A DNA stretch of 64,000 nucleotides from Antarcticimicrobium sp033791545 (GCA_033791545.1 JASJGL010000159.1:1-64000); one strand, 5' to 3'. Shown: positions 1 to 8,902, counted from the first letter of the stretch. The notes: generated by a model from the letters alone, not told the origin. Translations and numbers: made by a program.

Positions 1-160
1 CCTCCATGGCGATCATGCATTTAGGCTGCTGTGCCACGAACGCGAGAAATTGACCTCGTGAAAGCTTCTTACGAAACGCGACGGATCCGTCATTGTATGC
101 CCCGTGCAACTGGAAAACGCGCTTTGCCAAGTCGACACCGATAATAGTAACTTCGGACAT
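1..160 (-). mobile_element. IS110-family transposase, N-terminal fragment cut by window edge
   Basis: Reading leftwards from the ATG at 160-158, the 53 visible codons begin MSEVTIIGVDLAKRVFQLHG and continue with a basic stretch (VAFRKKLSRGQF) and CMIAME. The GVDLAK start, carrying the first acidic residue of the RuvC-like DEDD domain, is typical of IS110/IS1111 transposases. A strong ribosome binding site (AGGAAGGAG) precedes the ATG. The rest of the gene lies outside the window, so intactness and subgroup cannot be judged. IS110-type elements have no classical inverted repeats and carry a guide (bridge) RNA in a non-coding end, which could lie in the bases just right of this start. Confidence 0.85.
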
Positions 161-285
161 GGATGCTCCTTCCTACTGTGATGGCTTCAACACTCACCAC
201 AATGGCACATTGCGATGCCGTCGGGAGGGGCATCCACGCCATCAGCAGAGGATTTCTGGTTCATCTTATCGATTAGGAGATCGAG
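161..285. other. Junction between IS110 and IS3 elements
   Basis: This short non-coding stretch separates the divergent starts of the two transposases. It should hold the left non-coding end of the IS110 element and the left terminus of the IS3 element. I cannot find a left counterpart of the IS3 right-end inverted repeat (1725-1750), so the IS3 left end appears to be missing or truncated here. The exact junction cannot be placed by eye. Confidence 0.4.
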
Positions 286-1638
286 ATGATGAAGAAACCT
301 GAAACGTCGAAGGACGCAGCTGACAAGCTGGTCAAGAACATCCGCCGCAAGACCCGCACGACCTATTCAGCGGAAGAGAAAATCCGCATTGTCTTGGCCG
401 GGTTACGCGGTGAGGAAAGCATCTCGGTGCTGTGCCGCCGAGAGGGCATAGCCGAAAGCTTGTATTACAACTGCTCGAAGGAATTTCTCGAGGCTGGCAA
501 GCGGCGGTTGTCGGGCGACACAGCCCGCCAAGCAACTTCGCCTGAGGTGAAGGACCTGCGTTCGGAAGCTTTGGCGTTGAAGGAATGCGTGGCCGATCTC
601 ACCTTGGAAAACCGCTTGCTCAAAAAAAAGTATGACAGGGGCTGGGGGGAACGAGGCATGAGATACTCGGCATCTGAGAAGCTGGAGATCATTCGCACGG
701 TCGAAGGGTCGCATCTGCCCACCAAAAAGACGCTTGATATGCTGGGCATCCCGCGCACCACATTTTATCGGTGGTATGATCGGTATCTTGAGGGTGGATT
801 TGATGCGCTGACGGATCATTCGCCACGGCCTGGGTCAGTCTGGAACCGCATTCCACAAGACCGGCGCGATGATCTGATTGAATTCGCAATGGAACATGAG
901 GCTCTGACCGCACGCGAACTCGCTGTCAAATACACTGATGAGAAGAGATATTTTATATCTGAATCATCGGCTTACCGTATCTTGAAAGCGGCCGATCTGA
1001 TCACGGCGCCCGACTATGTGGTGATCAAAGCAGCCAAAGAGTTCACTGACAAAACCACGGCAATCAACGAGATGTGCCAGACAGATTTGACCTACTTCAA
1101 GATCATTGGCTGGGGCTGGTATTATCTCAGCACGATTTTGGACGATTACAGCCGCTACATTATCGCCTGGAAGCTCTGCACAAATATGCGGGCCGAGGAC
1201 GTGACCGAAACAATCGAACTGGCCCTGACAGCATCCGGTTGCGACCAAGCCGTTGTGCGCCACAAGCCACGTCTGCTCAGTGATAATGGTTCGTGCTACA
1301 TCTCGGGCGATTTGGCGGAATGGCTGGAAGATAGAAAGATGGAGCACGTCCGCGGCGCACCATTCCACCCTCAAACTCAGGGCAAGATCGAGCGCTGGCA
1401 CCAGACCATGAAGAACCGGGTTCTGCTGGAAAACTACTACCTGCCCGGGGATCTCGAGCAGCAGATCGGGGCCTTTGTCGCGTATTACAACAACCAACGC
1501 TACCATGAGAGCCTGAACAACGTCACACCCGCCGACGTCTACTTTGGCCGAGACAACGCCATTCTGAGAGAAAGAGAGAAGATCAAGAAACAGACGATCC
1601 GCCAACGCCGCTCGCAACATCAAAAACAAGCAGCATAA
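286..1638 (+). mobile_element. IS3-family transposase with orfA and orfB in a single frame
   Basis: The 450-aa product joins an OrfA-like part (about residues 1-118: helix-turn-helix with YSAEEKIRIVLAGLRGEESI, then a leucine-zipper-like ENRLLKKK) to an OrfB-like part beginning near MRYSASEKLEII (second HTH with PRTTFYRWYD, then an integrase core). The DDE residues are visible as DLTYF, LLSDNGS and GKIERWHQ. IS3 elements normally make the fusion by -1 frameshifting on an A-rich slippery site; here a run of eight A at 622-629 puts both parts in one frame. With one A fewer, OrfA would end LLKKSMTGAGGNEA followed by a stop. RBS TTAGGAGATCGAG is good. The coding sequence looks intact. Confidence 0.88.
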
Positions 1639-1724
1639 TCAATCACACAAACGAGCCTGAGCCTCCAATGCTCAAACCGTTCTGAAGCCCCATTTTATAT
1701 GACGACGGACAACTTAATTTGATT

Positions 1725-1750
1725 TTCTCCGACAGACCCGGGGCGATTCA
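1725..1750. repeat. Probable right terminal inverted repeat of the IS3 element
   Basis: Read on the minus strand, the sequence ending at 1750 begins TGAATCGCCCCGGGTCTGTC, which has the TGA start and GC-rich opening common at IS3-family tips. It lies about 110 bases past the transposase stop, a normal distance. No matching left copy was found upstream of the transposase start. Confidence 0.55.
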
Positions 1751-2361
1751 TTTGCCCCCCAACCACAGCCCCTAATTGGCCTAATTTTGCGCCGCCGTTG
1801 ACACTTCATGCCGCCTCGACGCGCGAGGCGGACCTTCCTGTAAAGTTCCACGCTGAAAATCCCCCCGCCCTCCCTGCAAACAGAAAGGGACAAAGTGGCA
1901 AAGTTTTACTTTGCCAGCAGCAGGACTATCCCGCCACTTCCGGGGCTCAATTTTGCATTGTCGTTTTCACATACTGGTTCCAGATCATTGGCTTCGGATT
2001 CAGATGGGATAACTTGCCGGTGCCGATTCACCTGTCGACGGCCCGGCGACTTTTGGCATGCGCTCGTACCATGTGGGCCAAGCGTTGCCGTTTCTGAAAA
2101 CCGGGAACTCGAATTCGTGATGCTGGTGGTTATGGTATGAGCTTGCGGGAAGGACGTCTTCGAATCTGTTGGCTCGCGCTCCGATAGAACGCATTTCAAC
2201 AGATTCTGCGGGTTGCTGTCACTGGAGTATGATGCAGAGAAGGACCGGACGCTGCCCCTGCTGCTCTGTCGTGGCCCTTGAGCGACCTCACCCCCTGAGT
2301 ATTTGCGCCAAGAAGAAGGCGGCTGGGTTGTTCTTGATCCGAGGGGGCGCTAGCAGGGGGC
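1751..2361. other. Gene-free stretch with IS-like remnants upstream of murB
   Basis: No ORF here resembles a known protein. Composition is lower in GC than the flanking genes and there are IS-like non-coding features, such as a palindrome TGGCAAAG-TTTTA-CTTTGCCA (1896-1916) followed by a CCGGGGCTCAATTTTGCAT-type segment. These remind me of IS21-family ends, but that is recall rather than proof. In related genomes this position holds murC and a small DUF2484-type gene, neither of which is seen here. A copy of the GAGTATTT...CAAGAAGAAG repeat lies at 2296-2318. Any promoter for murB must lie in this stretch or come from the IS element. Confidence 0.45.
2296..2318 (+). repeat. Dispersed repeat copy 1 (GAGTATTT...CAAGAAGAAG)
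   Basis: The copy reads TGAGTATTT, GCGC, CAAGAAGAAG. It lies 43 bases before the murB start, in the same orientation. Further copies occur at 18168-18200 (minus), 52892-52914 (plus), 53078-53110 (minus) and twice at 58752-58797 (plus). Confidence 0.7.
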
Positions 2362-3327
2362 ATGATGTGTGATGATCTGCCTGAGGTGCGCGGGCGGCTG
2401 AGCCGGCACAAACCACTTTGCGATCTGACCTGGCTGCGCGTGGGCGGGCCGGCAGATGTGCTGTTTCAACCTGCCGATGCCGACGATCTGGCGGCATTTC
2501 TGGCCGCATTGGCCCCCGATGTGCCGGTGTTTCCCATGGGCGTCGGGTCTAACCTGATCGTGCGCGACGGCGGCTTGCGCGCGGTGGTGATCCGGCTGGG
2601 GCGCGGCTTCAACGGGATTTCGGTTGCGGGCAACCGGGTGAGCGCGGGGGCCGCCGCGCTGGATGCGCATGTGGCGCGCCGGGCGGCAGAGGCCGGGGTC
2701 GACCTGACGTTTTTGCGCACCATCCCGGGATCGGTCGGTGGCGCGGTGCGGATGAACGCGGGGTGCTACGGCTCTTACGTGGCTGATGTCTTCGTTTCGG
2801 CCCGCGCGGTGACGCGCAGCGGCAAGATTGTCACGCTGGGCGCGCAGGATCTGCGCTTTGGCTATCGCCAGAGCACCCTGCCCGAGGGGATGGTGCTGAT
2901 CGAGGCCACGTTCGAGGGCGCAGCGGGCGAGGGCGAAGGTCCGGCGAACGATCCCGAGGCTTTGCTGGAGCGGATGGAGGATCAACTGCGCAAGCGCAAC
3001 GAGAGCCAGCCGACCAAGGCCCGCAGCGCCGGATCGACCTTTCGCAATCCGGCCGGATTTTCCAGCACCGGGCGCGCCGATGACGTGCATGACCTCAAGG
3101 CGTGGAAGCTGATCGAGGAGGCCGGGATGCGCGGTGCGCGGCTGGGCGGCGCGCAGATGAGCGAGAAACACGCCAATTTCCTGATCAATGCGGAGGCGGC
3201 CAGCGCCGCCGATCTAGAAGGCTTGGGCGAAGCGGTGCGAAAAAAGGTTTACGAAACAACCGGCATACAGCTAGAATGGGAAATCATGCGGGTGGGCGAG
3301 CCAGAAGGTGGGTCAGCCGCAGAATAA
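2362..3327 (+). CDS. murB: UDP-N-acetylmuramate dehydrogenase MurB
   Basis: Cytoplasmic FAD enzyme that reduces UDP-GlcNAc-enolpyruvate to UDP-MurNAc with NADPH, the second committed step of peptidoglycan precursor synthesis. The 321-aa length is normal. Visible are the FAD-binding GVGSNLIVRDGG (about 60-71), TIPGSVGGAVRMNAG (120-134), the catalytic serine in GSTFRNP (Ser225), and the C-terminal glutamate in SEKHANFLIN (Glu268). The start follows an AGGGGGC site; a second ATG is the next codon but one. It is followed by ddl, ftsQ, ftsA and ftsZ. The usual upstream neighbour murC is absent from the window because IS elements occupy that position. Confidence 0.96.
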   Translation: MMCDDLPEVRGRLSRHKPLCDLTWLRVGGPADVLFQPADADDLAAFLAALAPDVPVFPMGVGSNLIVRDGGLRAVVIRLGRGFNGISVAGNRVSAGAAALDAHVARRAAEAGVDLTFLRTIPGSVGGAVRMNAGCYGSYVADVFVSARAVTRSGKIVTLGAQDLRFGYRQSTLPEGMVLIEATFEGAAGEGEGPANDPEALLERMEDQLRKRNESQPTKARSAGSTFRNPAGFSSTGRADDVHDLKAWKLIEEAGMRGARLGGAQMSEKHANFLINAEAASAADLEGLGEAVRKKVYETTGIQLEWEIMRVGEPEGGSAAE

Positions 3328-3422
3328 CACCCCGAACGCGACACCCCACAGGCAAAAAAGGGGGCGCGGAGTCCGGGGGAAGGAACACGGGCCACAAAGG
3401 TCCGGGCATTTTGAGGCACAAA

Positions 3423-4358
3423 GTGGGTCAGTCGAGCGGAAAGACCCCCCTTGTTGCGGTATTGATGGGTGGCCCCTCCGCCGAACGCGAGGTGTCTCTC
3501 TCCAGTGGGCGCGAATGCGCTACCGCACTGCGGGGCGAAGGGTATGAGGTGGTCGAGCTGGATGCCGGCCAGGACCTCTGTGAGCAATTGCGAGAAATTT
3601 CTCCCGATGTCGTTTTCAACGCGCTGCATGGCCGTTGGGGCGAGGATGGTTGCGTTCAGGGCATGCTGGAATGGTTGGGTCTGGCCTATACTCATTCGGG
3701 GCTGCTGGCCTCGGCCTTGGCGATGGACAAACAGCGCAGCAAAGAGGTGTTCCGCAGCGCCGGTCTGCCGGTGGTCGAGAGCCTGATCGTCAACAAATCG
3801 GCGGTGGAAGCGGCGCATGTGATGGCGCCACCCTATGTGGTCAAACCCAACAACGAAGGTTCCTCGGTCGGTATTTATATCGTGCAGGAAAGCGCCAACG
3901 CGCCGCCGCGGCTGGATGCGGCGATGCCGGCGCAGGTGATGGTCGAGCAATATGTCCCAGGCCGCGAGCTGACCACCACGGTGGTGGGGGGCGGCGACAC
4001 CGATCCCGGCGCGGTGACGGTGACCGATATCCTGACCGATGGCTGGTATGATTACGACGCCAAGTACAAACCCGGTGGGTCGCGCCATGTGGTTCCCGCC
4101 GATCTCCCACGTGAGATCTTTGATCTGTGTCTTGATTATGCGCTGCGCGCGCATCGTGCGCTCGGCTGTCGCGGGGTCAGCCGCACCGATTTTCGCTGGG
4201 ACGAAGCACGCGGAGCCGAGGGGCTGTTTCTGCTGGAGGTCAATACCCAGCCGGGCATGACGCCGACCTCGCTCAGTCCCGAGCAGGCGGGTGAGATCGG
4301 GATGACCTTTGGCCAACTCTGCGCCTGGCTGGTGAAGGATGCCTCATGCAACAGGTAG
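3423..4358 (+). CDS. ddl: D-alanine--D-alanine ligase
   Basis: ATP-grasp ligase that joins two D-alanines for the peptidoglycan stem peptide. The 311-aa product shows the N-terminal VAVLMGGPSAEREVSLSSG, the HGRWGEDG motif, YVVKPNNEGSSVG in the ATP-grasp core, and the C-terminal EVNTQPGMTPTSLSPEQ that binds ADP, Mg and substrate. I place the start at a GTG (3423) preceded by TTGAGG at a 6-base gap, giving a protein that begins MGQSSGKTPLVAVLMGG; the open frame runs further upstream, but that part overlaps murB and is not Ddl-like. The end overlaps ftsQ by 13 bases, which suggests translational coupling. Confidence 0.95.
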   Translation: MGQSSGKTPLVAVLMGGPSAEREVSLSSGRECATALRGEGYEVVELDAGQDLCEQLREISPDVVFNALHGRWGEDGCVQGMLEWLGLAYTHSGLLASALAMDKQRSKEVFRSAGLPVVESLIVNKSAVEAAHVMAPPYVVKPNNEGSSVGIYIVQESANAPPRLDAAMPAQVMVEQYVPGRELTTTVVGGGDTDPGAVTVTDILTDGWYDYDAKYKPGGSRHVVPADLPREIFDLCLDYALRAHRALGCRGVSRTDFRWDEARGAEGLFLLEVNTQPGMTPTSLSPEQAGEIGMTFGQLCAWLVKDASCNR

Positions 4359-5236
4359 GGCAAGCCCCGCGCCGGGTGCAAAATCGCTCTGATCCGGCGC
4401 CGTCGCGGCTGAATTACCGGGTGCAGCGCTGGCTGTTGACGCCGGGAATCCGCCTGGGGTTGCGCGTCGGGATCCCGTTTTGCCTGTGCTTTGCGTTGGG
4501 TTCGGCCTTTATGGCCGATCCGCAGCGGCGCGATGCGCTGACCCTGTTCCTGTCCGATCTGCGCGCCTCGATCCAGGAGCGGCCCGAATTCATGGTCGGG
4601 CTGATGGCGATCGATGGGGCTGGCGGCAACCTGTCCGAGGATATCCGCGAGGCGGTAGCGTTGGATTTTCCGGTCAGCTCCTTTGATCTGGATCTGGAGC
4701 AGATCCGCCAGCGAGTTATCGAGCTTGACCCGGTCGAGGCCGCCAGCGTGCGGATCCGTCCCGGCGGTATCCTTCAGGTCGACGTGACCGAACGCCAGCC
4801 CTCGGTGATCTGGCGCAGCCGCGCCGGGCTGTCGATGCTGGATGGGACCGGGGCGCATGTGGACAATATCGCGGCGCGGCTCGCGCGGCCGGACCTGCCG
4901 CTGATTGCCGGGCAGGGGGCCGACCTTGCGGTTCCCGAGGCGCTGGCGCTGATCGCGGCGGCGGGGCCACTGGCCGACCGGCTGCGCGGGCTGGTACGGG
5001 TGGGCGCACGGCGCTGGGATGTGGTGCTGGACCGTGGTCAGCGCATCATGTTGCCGCCTGACAAGCCGGTGCGCGCGTTGGAGCGGGTGCTGGCCTTAAG
5101 CGAGGTGCGCGATTTGCTGGATCGTGACGTGACCGTGGTGGATATGCGCCTGCGCGCGCGGCCCACGGTGCGGATGTCCGAGAACGCGGTCGAAGACTGG
5201 TGGAAAATAAGAAAAATAAACGGATATGGGCAGTAG
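4346..5236 (+). CDS. ftsQ: Cell division protein FtsQ
   Basis: Inner-membrane divisome scaffold that links early and late division proteins (FtsB/FtsL partners). The 296-aa product has a cytoplasmic N-terminus rich in R and P, one membrane segment at about residues 36-56 (GLRVGIPFCLCFALGSAF), a POTRA-like region (about 80-150, FPVSSFDLDLEQIRQRVIELDPVEAASVRI) and the beta domain with RQPSVIWR. These are typical of alphaproteobacterial FtsQ. It overlaps the ddl end and stops 3 bases before the ftsA ATG, so ddl-ftsQ-ftsA are almost certainly co-translated. Confidence 0.93.
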   Translation: MQQVGQAPRRVQNRSDPAPSRLNYRVQRWLLTPGIRLGLRVGIPFCLCFALGSAFMADPQRRDALTLFLSDLRASIQERPEFMVGLMAIDGAGGNLSEDIREAVALDFPVSSFDLDLEQIRQRVIELDPVEAASVRIRPGGILQVDVTERQPSVIWRSRAGLSMLDGTGAHVDNIAARLARPDLPLIAGQGADLAVPEALALIAAAGPLADRLRGLVRVGARRWDVVLDRGQRIMLPPDKPVRALERVLALSEVRDLLDRDVTVVDMRLRARPTVRMSENAVEDWWKIRKINGYGQ

Positions 5237-5239
5237 CAG

Positions 5240-6574
5240 ATGACAGATCTCTATCAATCCCAACGGGCGATGCGGCAGATGCGCCGGCAGGCGATGCAGC
5301 GCGGTGTGATCGCCATTCTAGATGTCGGCAGTTCCAAGACGGCCTGTCTGATCCTGCGGTTCGACGGCACCGGCAGGCTGAGCGAGGACAATTCGATCGG
5401 CTCGCTTGCAGGGCAGAGCGGGTTTCGCGTCGTTGGCGCGGCGACCACCCGGTCGCGTGGGGTGCAGTTTGGCGAAATCACCGCCATGCAGGAGACCGAG
5501 CGCGCCATTCGCACCGCGCTGCAGGCGGCGCAGAAAATGGCCGAGATCCGGGTCGATCACGTGATCGCCTGTTTCTCGGGGGCGAGCCCGCGCTCTTACG
5601 GGCTGGATGCGACGGTCGAGTTGGAAGGCCAGGTGGTGACCGAGGCCGAGATCGCCCGTGTTCTGGCCGCCTGCGAGGTGCCCGAATATGGTATTGGGCG
5701 CGAGGTGCTGCATGCGCAGCCGGTGAACTTTGCGCTGGATAACCGGTCGGGGTTGATCGATCCGCGCGGCCAGATTGGCCAAAATCTGGCGGTGGACATG
5801 CATATGTTGACGGTGGGCACCGCCGCGATCCAGAACCTTGTCCATTGCATCAAGCGCTGTGATTTGGAATTGGCAGGCATCGCCAGTTCGGCCTATGCCT
5901 CGGGGATCTCGGCGCTGGTCGAGGACGAGCAGGAGCTGGGCGCGGCCTGTATCGACATGGGCGGCGGCAGCACCAGCATTTCGATCTTCATGAAAAAGCA
6001 CATGATCTTTGCCGATTGCGTGCGGATGGGCGGTGATCACATTACCGGCGACATTTCGATGGGGCTTGGGGTGCCGATGGCCAATGCCGAGCGGATCAAG
6101 ACCTTTTGCGGCGGCGTGCATGCCACCGGGGCCGATGATCGCGACATGATCGATATCGGCGGCGATACCGGCGATTGGGAACATGACCGGCGCACCGTGT
6201 CGCGGGCCGAGCTGATCGGGATCATGCGGCCCCGCGTCGAGGAGATACTTGAAGAGGTACGTGTGCGGCTTGACGCGGCCGGCTTTGATCACCTGCCCAA
6301 CCAGCAGATCGTTCTGACCGGCGGGTCCAGCCAGATCATGGGGCTGGACGGGCTGGCAAGCCGCATTCTTGGCCAACAAGTGCGGCTGGGCCGACCGCTG
6401 CGGGTGCATGGGCTGCCGCAATCCGCCACCGGGCCGGGGTTTGCAGGCGCGGTCGGACTGGCATTGTTCGCAGCGCATCCGCAGGACGAATGGTGGGATT
6501 TCGAGGTGCCGGTGGATCGCTATCCGGCGCGCTCGTTGCGCCGCGCCGTAAAGTGGTTCCGCGACAACTGGTGA
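5240..6574 (+). CDS. ftsA: Cell division protein FtsA
   Basis: Actin-like ATPase that anchors FtsZ to the membrane and recruits later divisome proteins. The 444-aa product starts its actin fold with VIAILDVGSSKTACLIL (about 20-35). It then shows the 1C-domain region, the phosphate-2 motif AACIDMGGGSTSISIF, and the C-terminal adenosine motif IVLTGGSSQIMGLDGLA. It ends in a basic/aromatic amphipathic tail (RRAVKWFRDNW), the usual membrane-targeting helix. The ATG lies 3 bases past the ftsQ stop. Confidence 0.95.
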   Translation: MTDLYQSQRAMRQMRRQAMQRGVIAILDVGSSKTACLILRFDGTGRLSEDNSIGSLAGQSGFRVVGAATTRSRGVQFGEITAMQETERAIRTALQAAQKMAEIRVDHVIACFSGASPRSYGLDATVELEGQVVTEAEIARVLAACEVPEYGIGREVLHAQPVNFALDNRSGLIDPRGQIGQNLAVDMHMLTVGTAAIQNLVHCIKRCDLELAGIASSAYASGISALVEDEQELGAACIDMGGGSTSISIFMKKHMIFADCVRMGGDHITGDISMGLGVPMANAERIKTFCGGVHATGADDRDMIDIGGDTGDWEHDRRTVSRAELIGIMRPRVEEILEEVRVRLDAAGFDHLPNQQIVLTGGSSQIMGLDGLASRILGQQVRLGRPLRVHGLPQSATGPGFAGAVGLALFAAHPQDEWWDFEVPVDRYPARSLRRAVKWFRDNW

Positions 6575-7016
6575 TTGGGCCAAAGGGTCAGGCTGGAGTC
6601 AGGCAATACGCGCCCCGGAAAACCGACAGGAACAGTGGCGGTTTTGGGTGGCCTGGCTGAAACCGGCATGTTATCTTTTCAACAAGCCACACGAATAAAA
6701 GATGGCTGGAGGGTCGAGCAGAGACCCCACACATAGTGAGACGAGGGCTGCGCCGACCGCGTTCGCCCGTTTGTGCACTGCCCTGTTGTGCTCTGGCCTC
6801 TTGCCGGGGCCTATTGGTGTGCGGCTGCAAACCCGCAAGATATAGGCTCTTTGGCAAGATGCCGCCGGTCCGTGCCAGTTTTTTGCCATATTTTGTGTGA
6901 AACTCTTGTTTTCTTGGTGACCTCACGCTGCGATCTTGTTATCGTCTCCTGTAGGCAGACCCGTCCGGCAGAGACGGTGGCGTGATGATAAACGATTGTG
7001 AACAGGCGGACAGAGC
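6575..7016 (+). promoter_or_regulatory. Long ftsA-ftsZ intergenic region, probable ftsZ promoter and leader
   Basis: This 442-base gap has no coding signal, while the preceding dcw genes are nearly contiguous. It contains an AAAACCG/CGGTTTT inverted repeat just after ftsA (6619-6645), GGGTC/GACCC (6711-6727) and CCGTC/GACGG (6961-6977) hairpins, and one GANTC site (GAGTC near 6596), the target of CcrM methylation in alphaproteobacteria. No consensus -35/-10 pair is convincing by eye. The layout suggests ftsZ has its own promoter and a structured leader. Confidence 0.45.
6619..6645 (+). terminator. Possible weak terminator after ftsA
   Basis: AAAACCG at 6619-6625 pairs with CGGTTTT at 6639-6645 across a 13-base loop, about 45 bases past the ftsA stop. 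The short stem makes this uncertain. Confidence 0.35.
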
Positions 7017-8690
7017 ATGACATTGAACCTTTCGATGCCCGGACAGGAAGAACTGAAGCCGCGGATTACCGTATTCGGTGTCGGGGGTGCCGGTGGCAAC
7101 GCCGTCAACAACATGATCGAAAAAGAACTTCGAGGCGTGGAGTTCGTCGTCGCCAATACCGACGCGCAGGCGCTGCAACAAAGCAACGCGCCGAACCGAA
7201 TTCAGCTGGGCATCAAGGTTACCGAGGGGCTGGGCGCGGGGGCGCGTGCTAGCGTCGGTGCTGCGGCGGCCGAAGAAAGCATTGAGCAGATCGTCGATCA
7301 CTTGGCCGGGTCGCATATGTGCTTCATCACCGGCGGCATGGGCGGCGGGACCGGCACCGGAGCGGCGCCGATCATTGCCCAAGCCGCGCGCGAATTGGGT
7401 GTTCTGACTGTCGGCGTGGTGACCAAGCCGTTCCAGTTTGAGGGCGCCAAGCGGATGCGTCAGGCTGAAGATGGGGTTGAGGCCCTGCAAAAGGTCGTCG
7501 ATACGCTGATCATCATTCCGAACCAGAACCTGTTCCGGCTCGCCAATGAAAAGACCACCTTTACCGAAGCCTTTTCGCTGGCCGACAACGTGCTGTACCA
7601 GGGCGTGAAGGGAATTTCCGACCTTATGGTGCGCCCGGGCTTGATCAACCTCGACTTTGCCGACGTACGTTCGGTCATGGACGAGATGGGCAAGGCGATG
7701 ATGGGCACCGGCGAGGGCGAGGGCGAAGATCGCGCCGTTCAGGCCGCCGAAAAGGCAATCGCCAACCCGCTGTTGGACGAAATCAGCCTCAGAGGCGCCA
7801 AGGGCGTTCTGATCAACATTACTGGCGGTCATGACCTGACCTTGTTCGAACTGGACGAGGCCGCCAACCGTATCCGCGAAGAAGTGGATCCGGAGGCCAA
7901 TATCATCGTCGGCTCGACCCTAGATACCGAGATGGACGGCAGAATGCGGGTGAGCGTTGTCGCCACCGGCATTGATGTCACCGAGGTGCACAGCGACATT
8001 CCGGTCGCGCGTCGCCCGCTGTCGCAGCCGCTGAAAAAGCGGGTTTCGGCCGAAGAAATCCGCCAGCCGCAAGCGCCGCTGGAACTCGACACTCCGATTG
8101 CTGCTGACTCCGTGATCGAGGAGCCCGCGCCGGCGATGGAGCCCATCGCGGCCGAGCAAGCGCAGGAACCCAGCCTGTTCGAAGGGCTGGATGAGCCAGT
8201 CGAGCAGGAGGCCGCGTATCAGGATAGCGGTTACGCCGAAGATGTCGCGCAACAGGATGACGGCCTGCCGCCGCCGGCCTACCGTCCGGCAGAACCGGTG
8301 TTTGATCCGCGCTCGAACATCGAAGAGGACGGCGCCGAAAATTACATCGCGCCCAGAGCTCCGGCACCGGGCACCCCATCGCCCGAGGCCTTGGCCCGGC
8401 TGCATGCCGCCGCCCGCAACGCACCGCGCGCGCCGCAACAGGGTCTGCATCAGCCAGCAGCCCCCGCGCCGCAGGAAAAAGGCCGCTTTGGCTTTAACCG
8501 GCTGATTGACCGGATGACGGGCCATGCTGGCGACACCCCCATGTCAGGGGGCGTAGGGGGCGCCGCGCAGCCAGCCCGCCAACAGCCACAGATGCAGCGG
8601 TCTGAAGGATCGGCGCAACCTGCCGCCGCGCCGGATCCGGATCAGGAGCGGATTGAAATCCCTGCGTTTCTGCGCCGCCAAGCCAACTGA
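7017..8690 (+). CDS. ftsZ: Cell division protein FtsZ (long C-terminal linker)
   Basis: Tubulin-like GTPase that forms the Z-ring. The GTPase domain covers about residues 16-330, with VFGVGGAGGNAVNNM, the signature GGMGGGTGTGAAP (about 107-118) and the T7 loop NLDFADV near 215. The protein is 557 aa because a Pro/Ala/Glu-rich linker of about 210 residues follows. It ends with the conserved FtsA-binding peptide EIPAFLRRQAN. Long linkers are common in alphaproteobacteria. A clear intrinsic terminator follows at 8714-8739. Confidence 0.97.
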   Translation: MTLNLSMPGQEELKPRITVFGVGGAGGNAVNNMIEKELRGVEFVVANTDAQALQQSNAPNRIQLGIKVTEGLGAGARASVGAAAAEESIEQIVDHLAGSHMCFITGGMGGGTGTGAAPIIAQAARELGVLTVGVVTKPFQFEGAKRMRQAEDGVEALQKVVDTLIIIPNQNLFRLANEKTTFTEAFSLADNVLYQGVKGISDLMVRPGLINLDFADVRSVMDEMGKAMMGTGEGEGEDRAVQAAEKAIANPLLDEISLRGAKGVLINITGGHDLTLFELDEAANRIREEVDPEANIIVGSTLDTEMDGRMRVSVVATGIDVTEVHSDIPVARRPLSQPLKKRVSAEEIRQPQAPLELDTPIAADSVIEEPAPAMEPIAAEQAQEPSLFEGLDEPVEQEAAYQDSGYAEDVAQQDDGLPPPAYRPAEPVFDPRSNIEEDGAENYIAPRAPAPGTPSPEALARLHAAARNAPRAPQQGLHQPAAPAPQEKGRFGFNRLIDRMTGHAGDTPMSGGVGGAAQPARQQPQMQRSEGSAQPAAAPDPDQERIEIPAFLRRQAN

Positions 8691-8713
8691 AAACGGTACA
8701 CTATTGATCGAGG

Positions 8714-8739
8714 AAGCCGCCCGGATGGGCGGCTTTTTT
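8714..8739 (+). terminator. Intrinsic terminator of ftsZ
   Basis: AAGCCGCCC (8714-8722), loop GGAT, GGGCGGCTT (8727-8735) followed by a T run to 8739. The nine-base perfect stem with U-tract lies 23 bases past the ftsZ stop. Confidence 0.9.
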
Positions 8740-8902
8740 CGTTATATCGCAGTAGGTTAGTCGAAGCTAAGCGGGCTTTTGCCTAAATGTTTCAATGATG
8801 TTTCATTCAGTTACAAAGATTGAGTTGAGCCAAACGGAGTGGGCGACTACTTCAGACGCACCGGCGCTGGGGATCGCCGGACGCCACGGAAAGAGGCCGA
8901 CT

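Noticed and set aside
3102..3422. Upstream extension of the ddl reading frame
   Set aside because: These 107 codons overlap murB in another frame, are not Ddl-like, and a good GTG start with a ribosome binding site exists at 3423.
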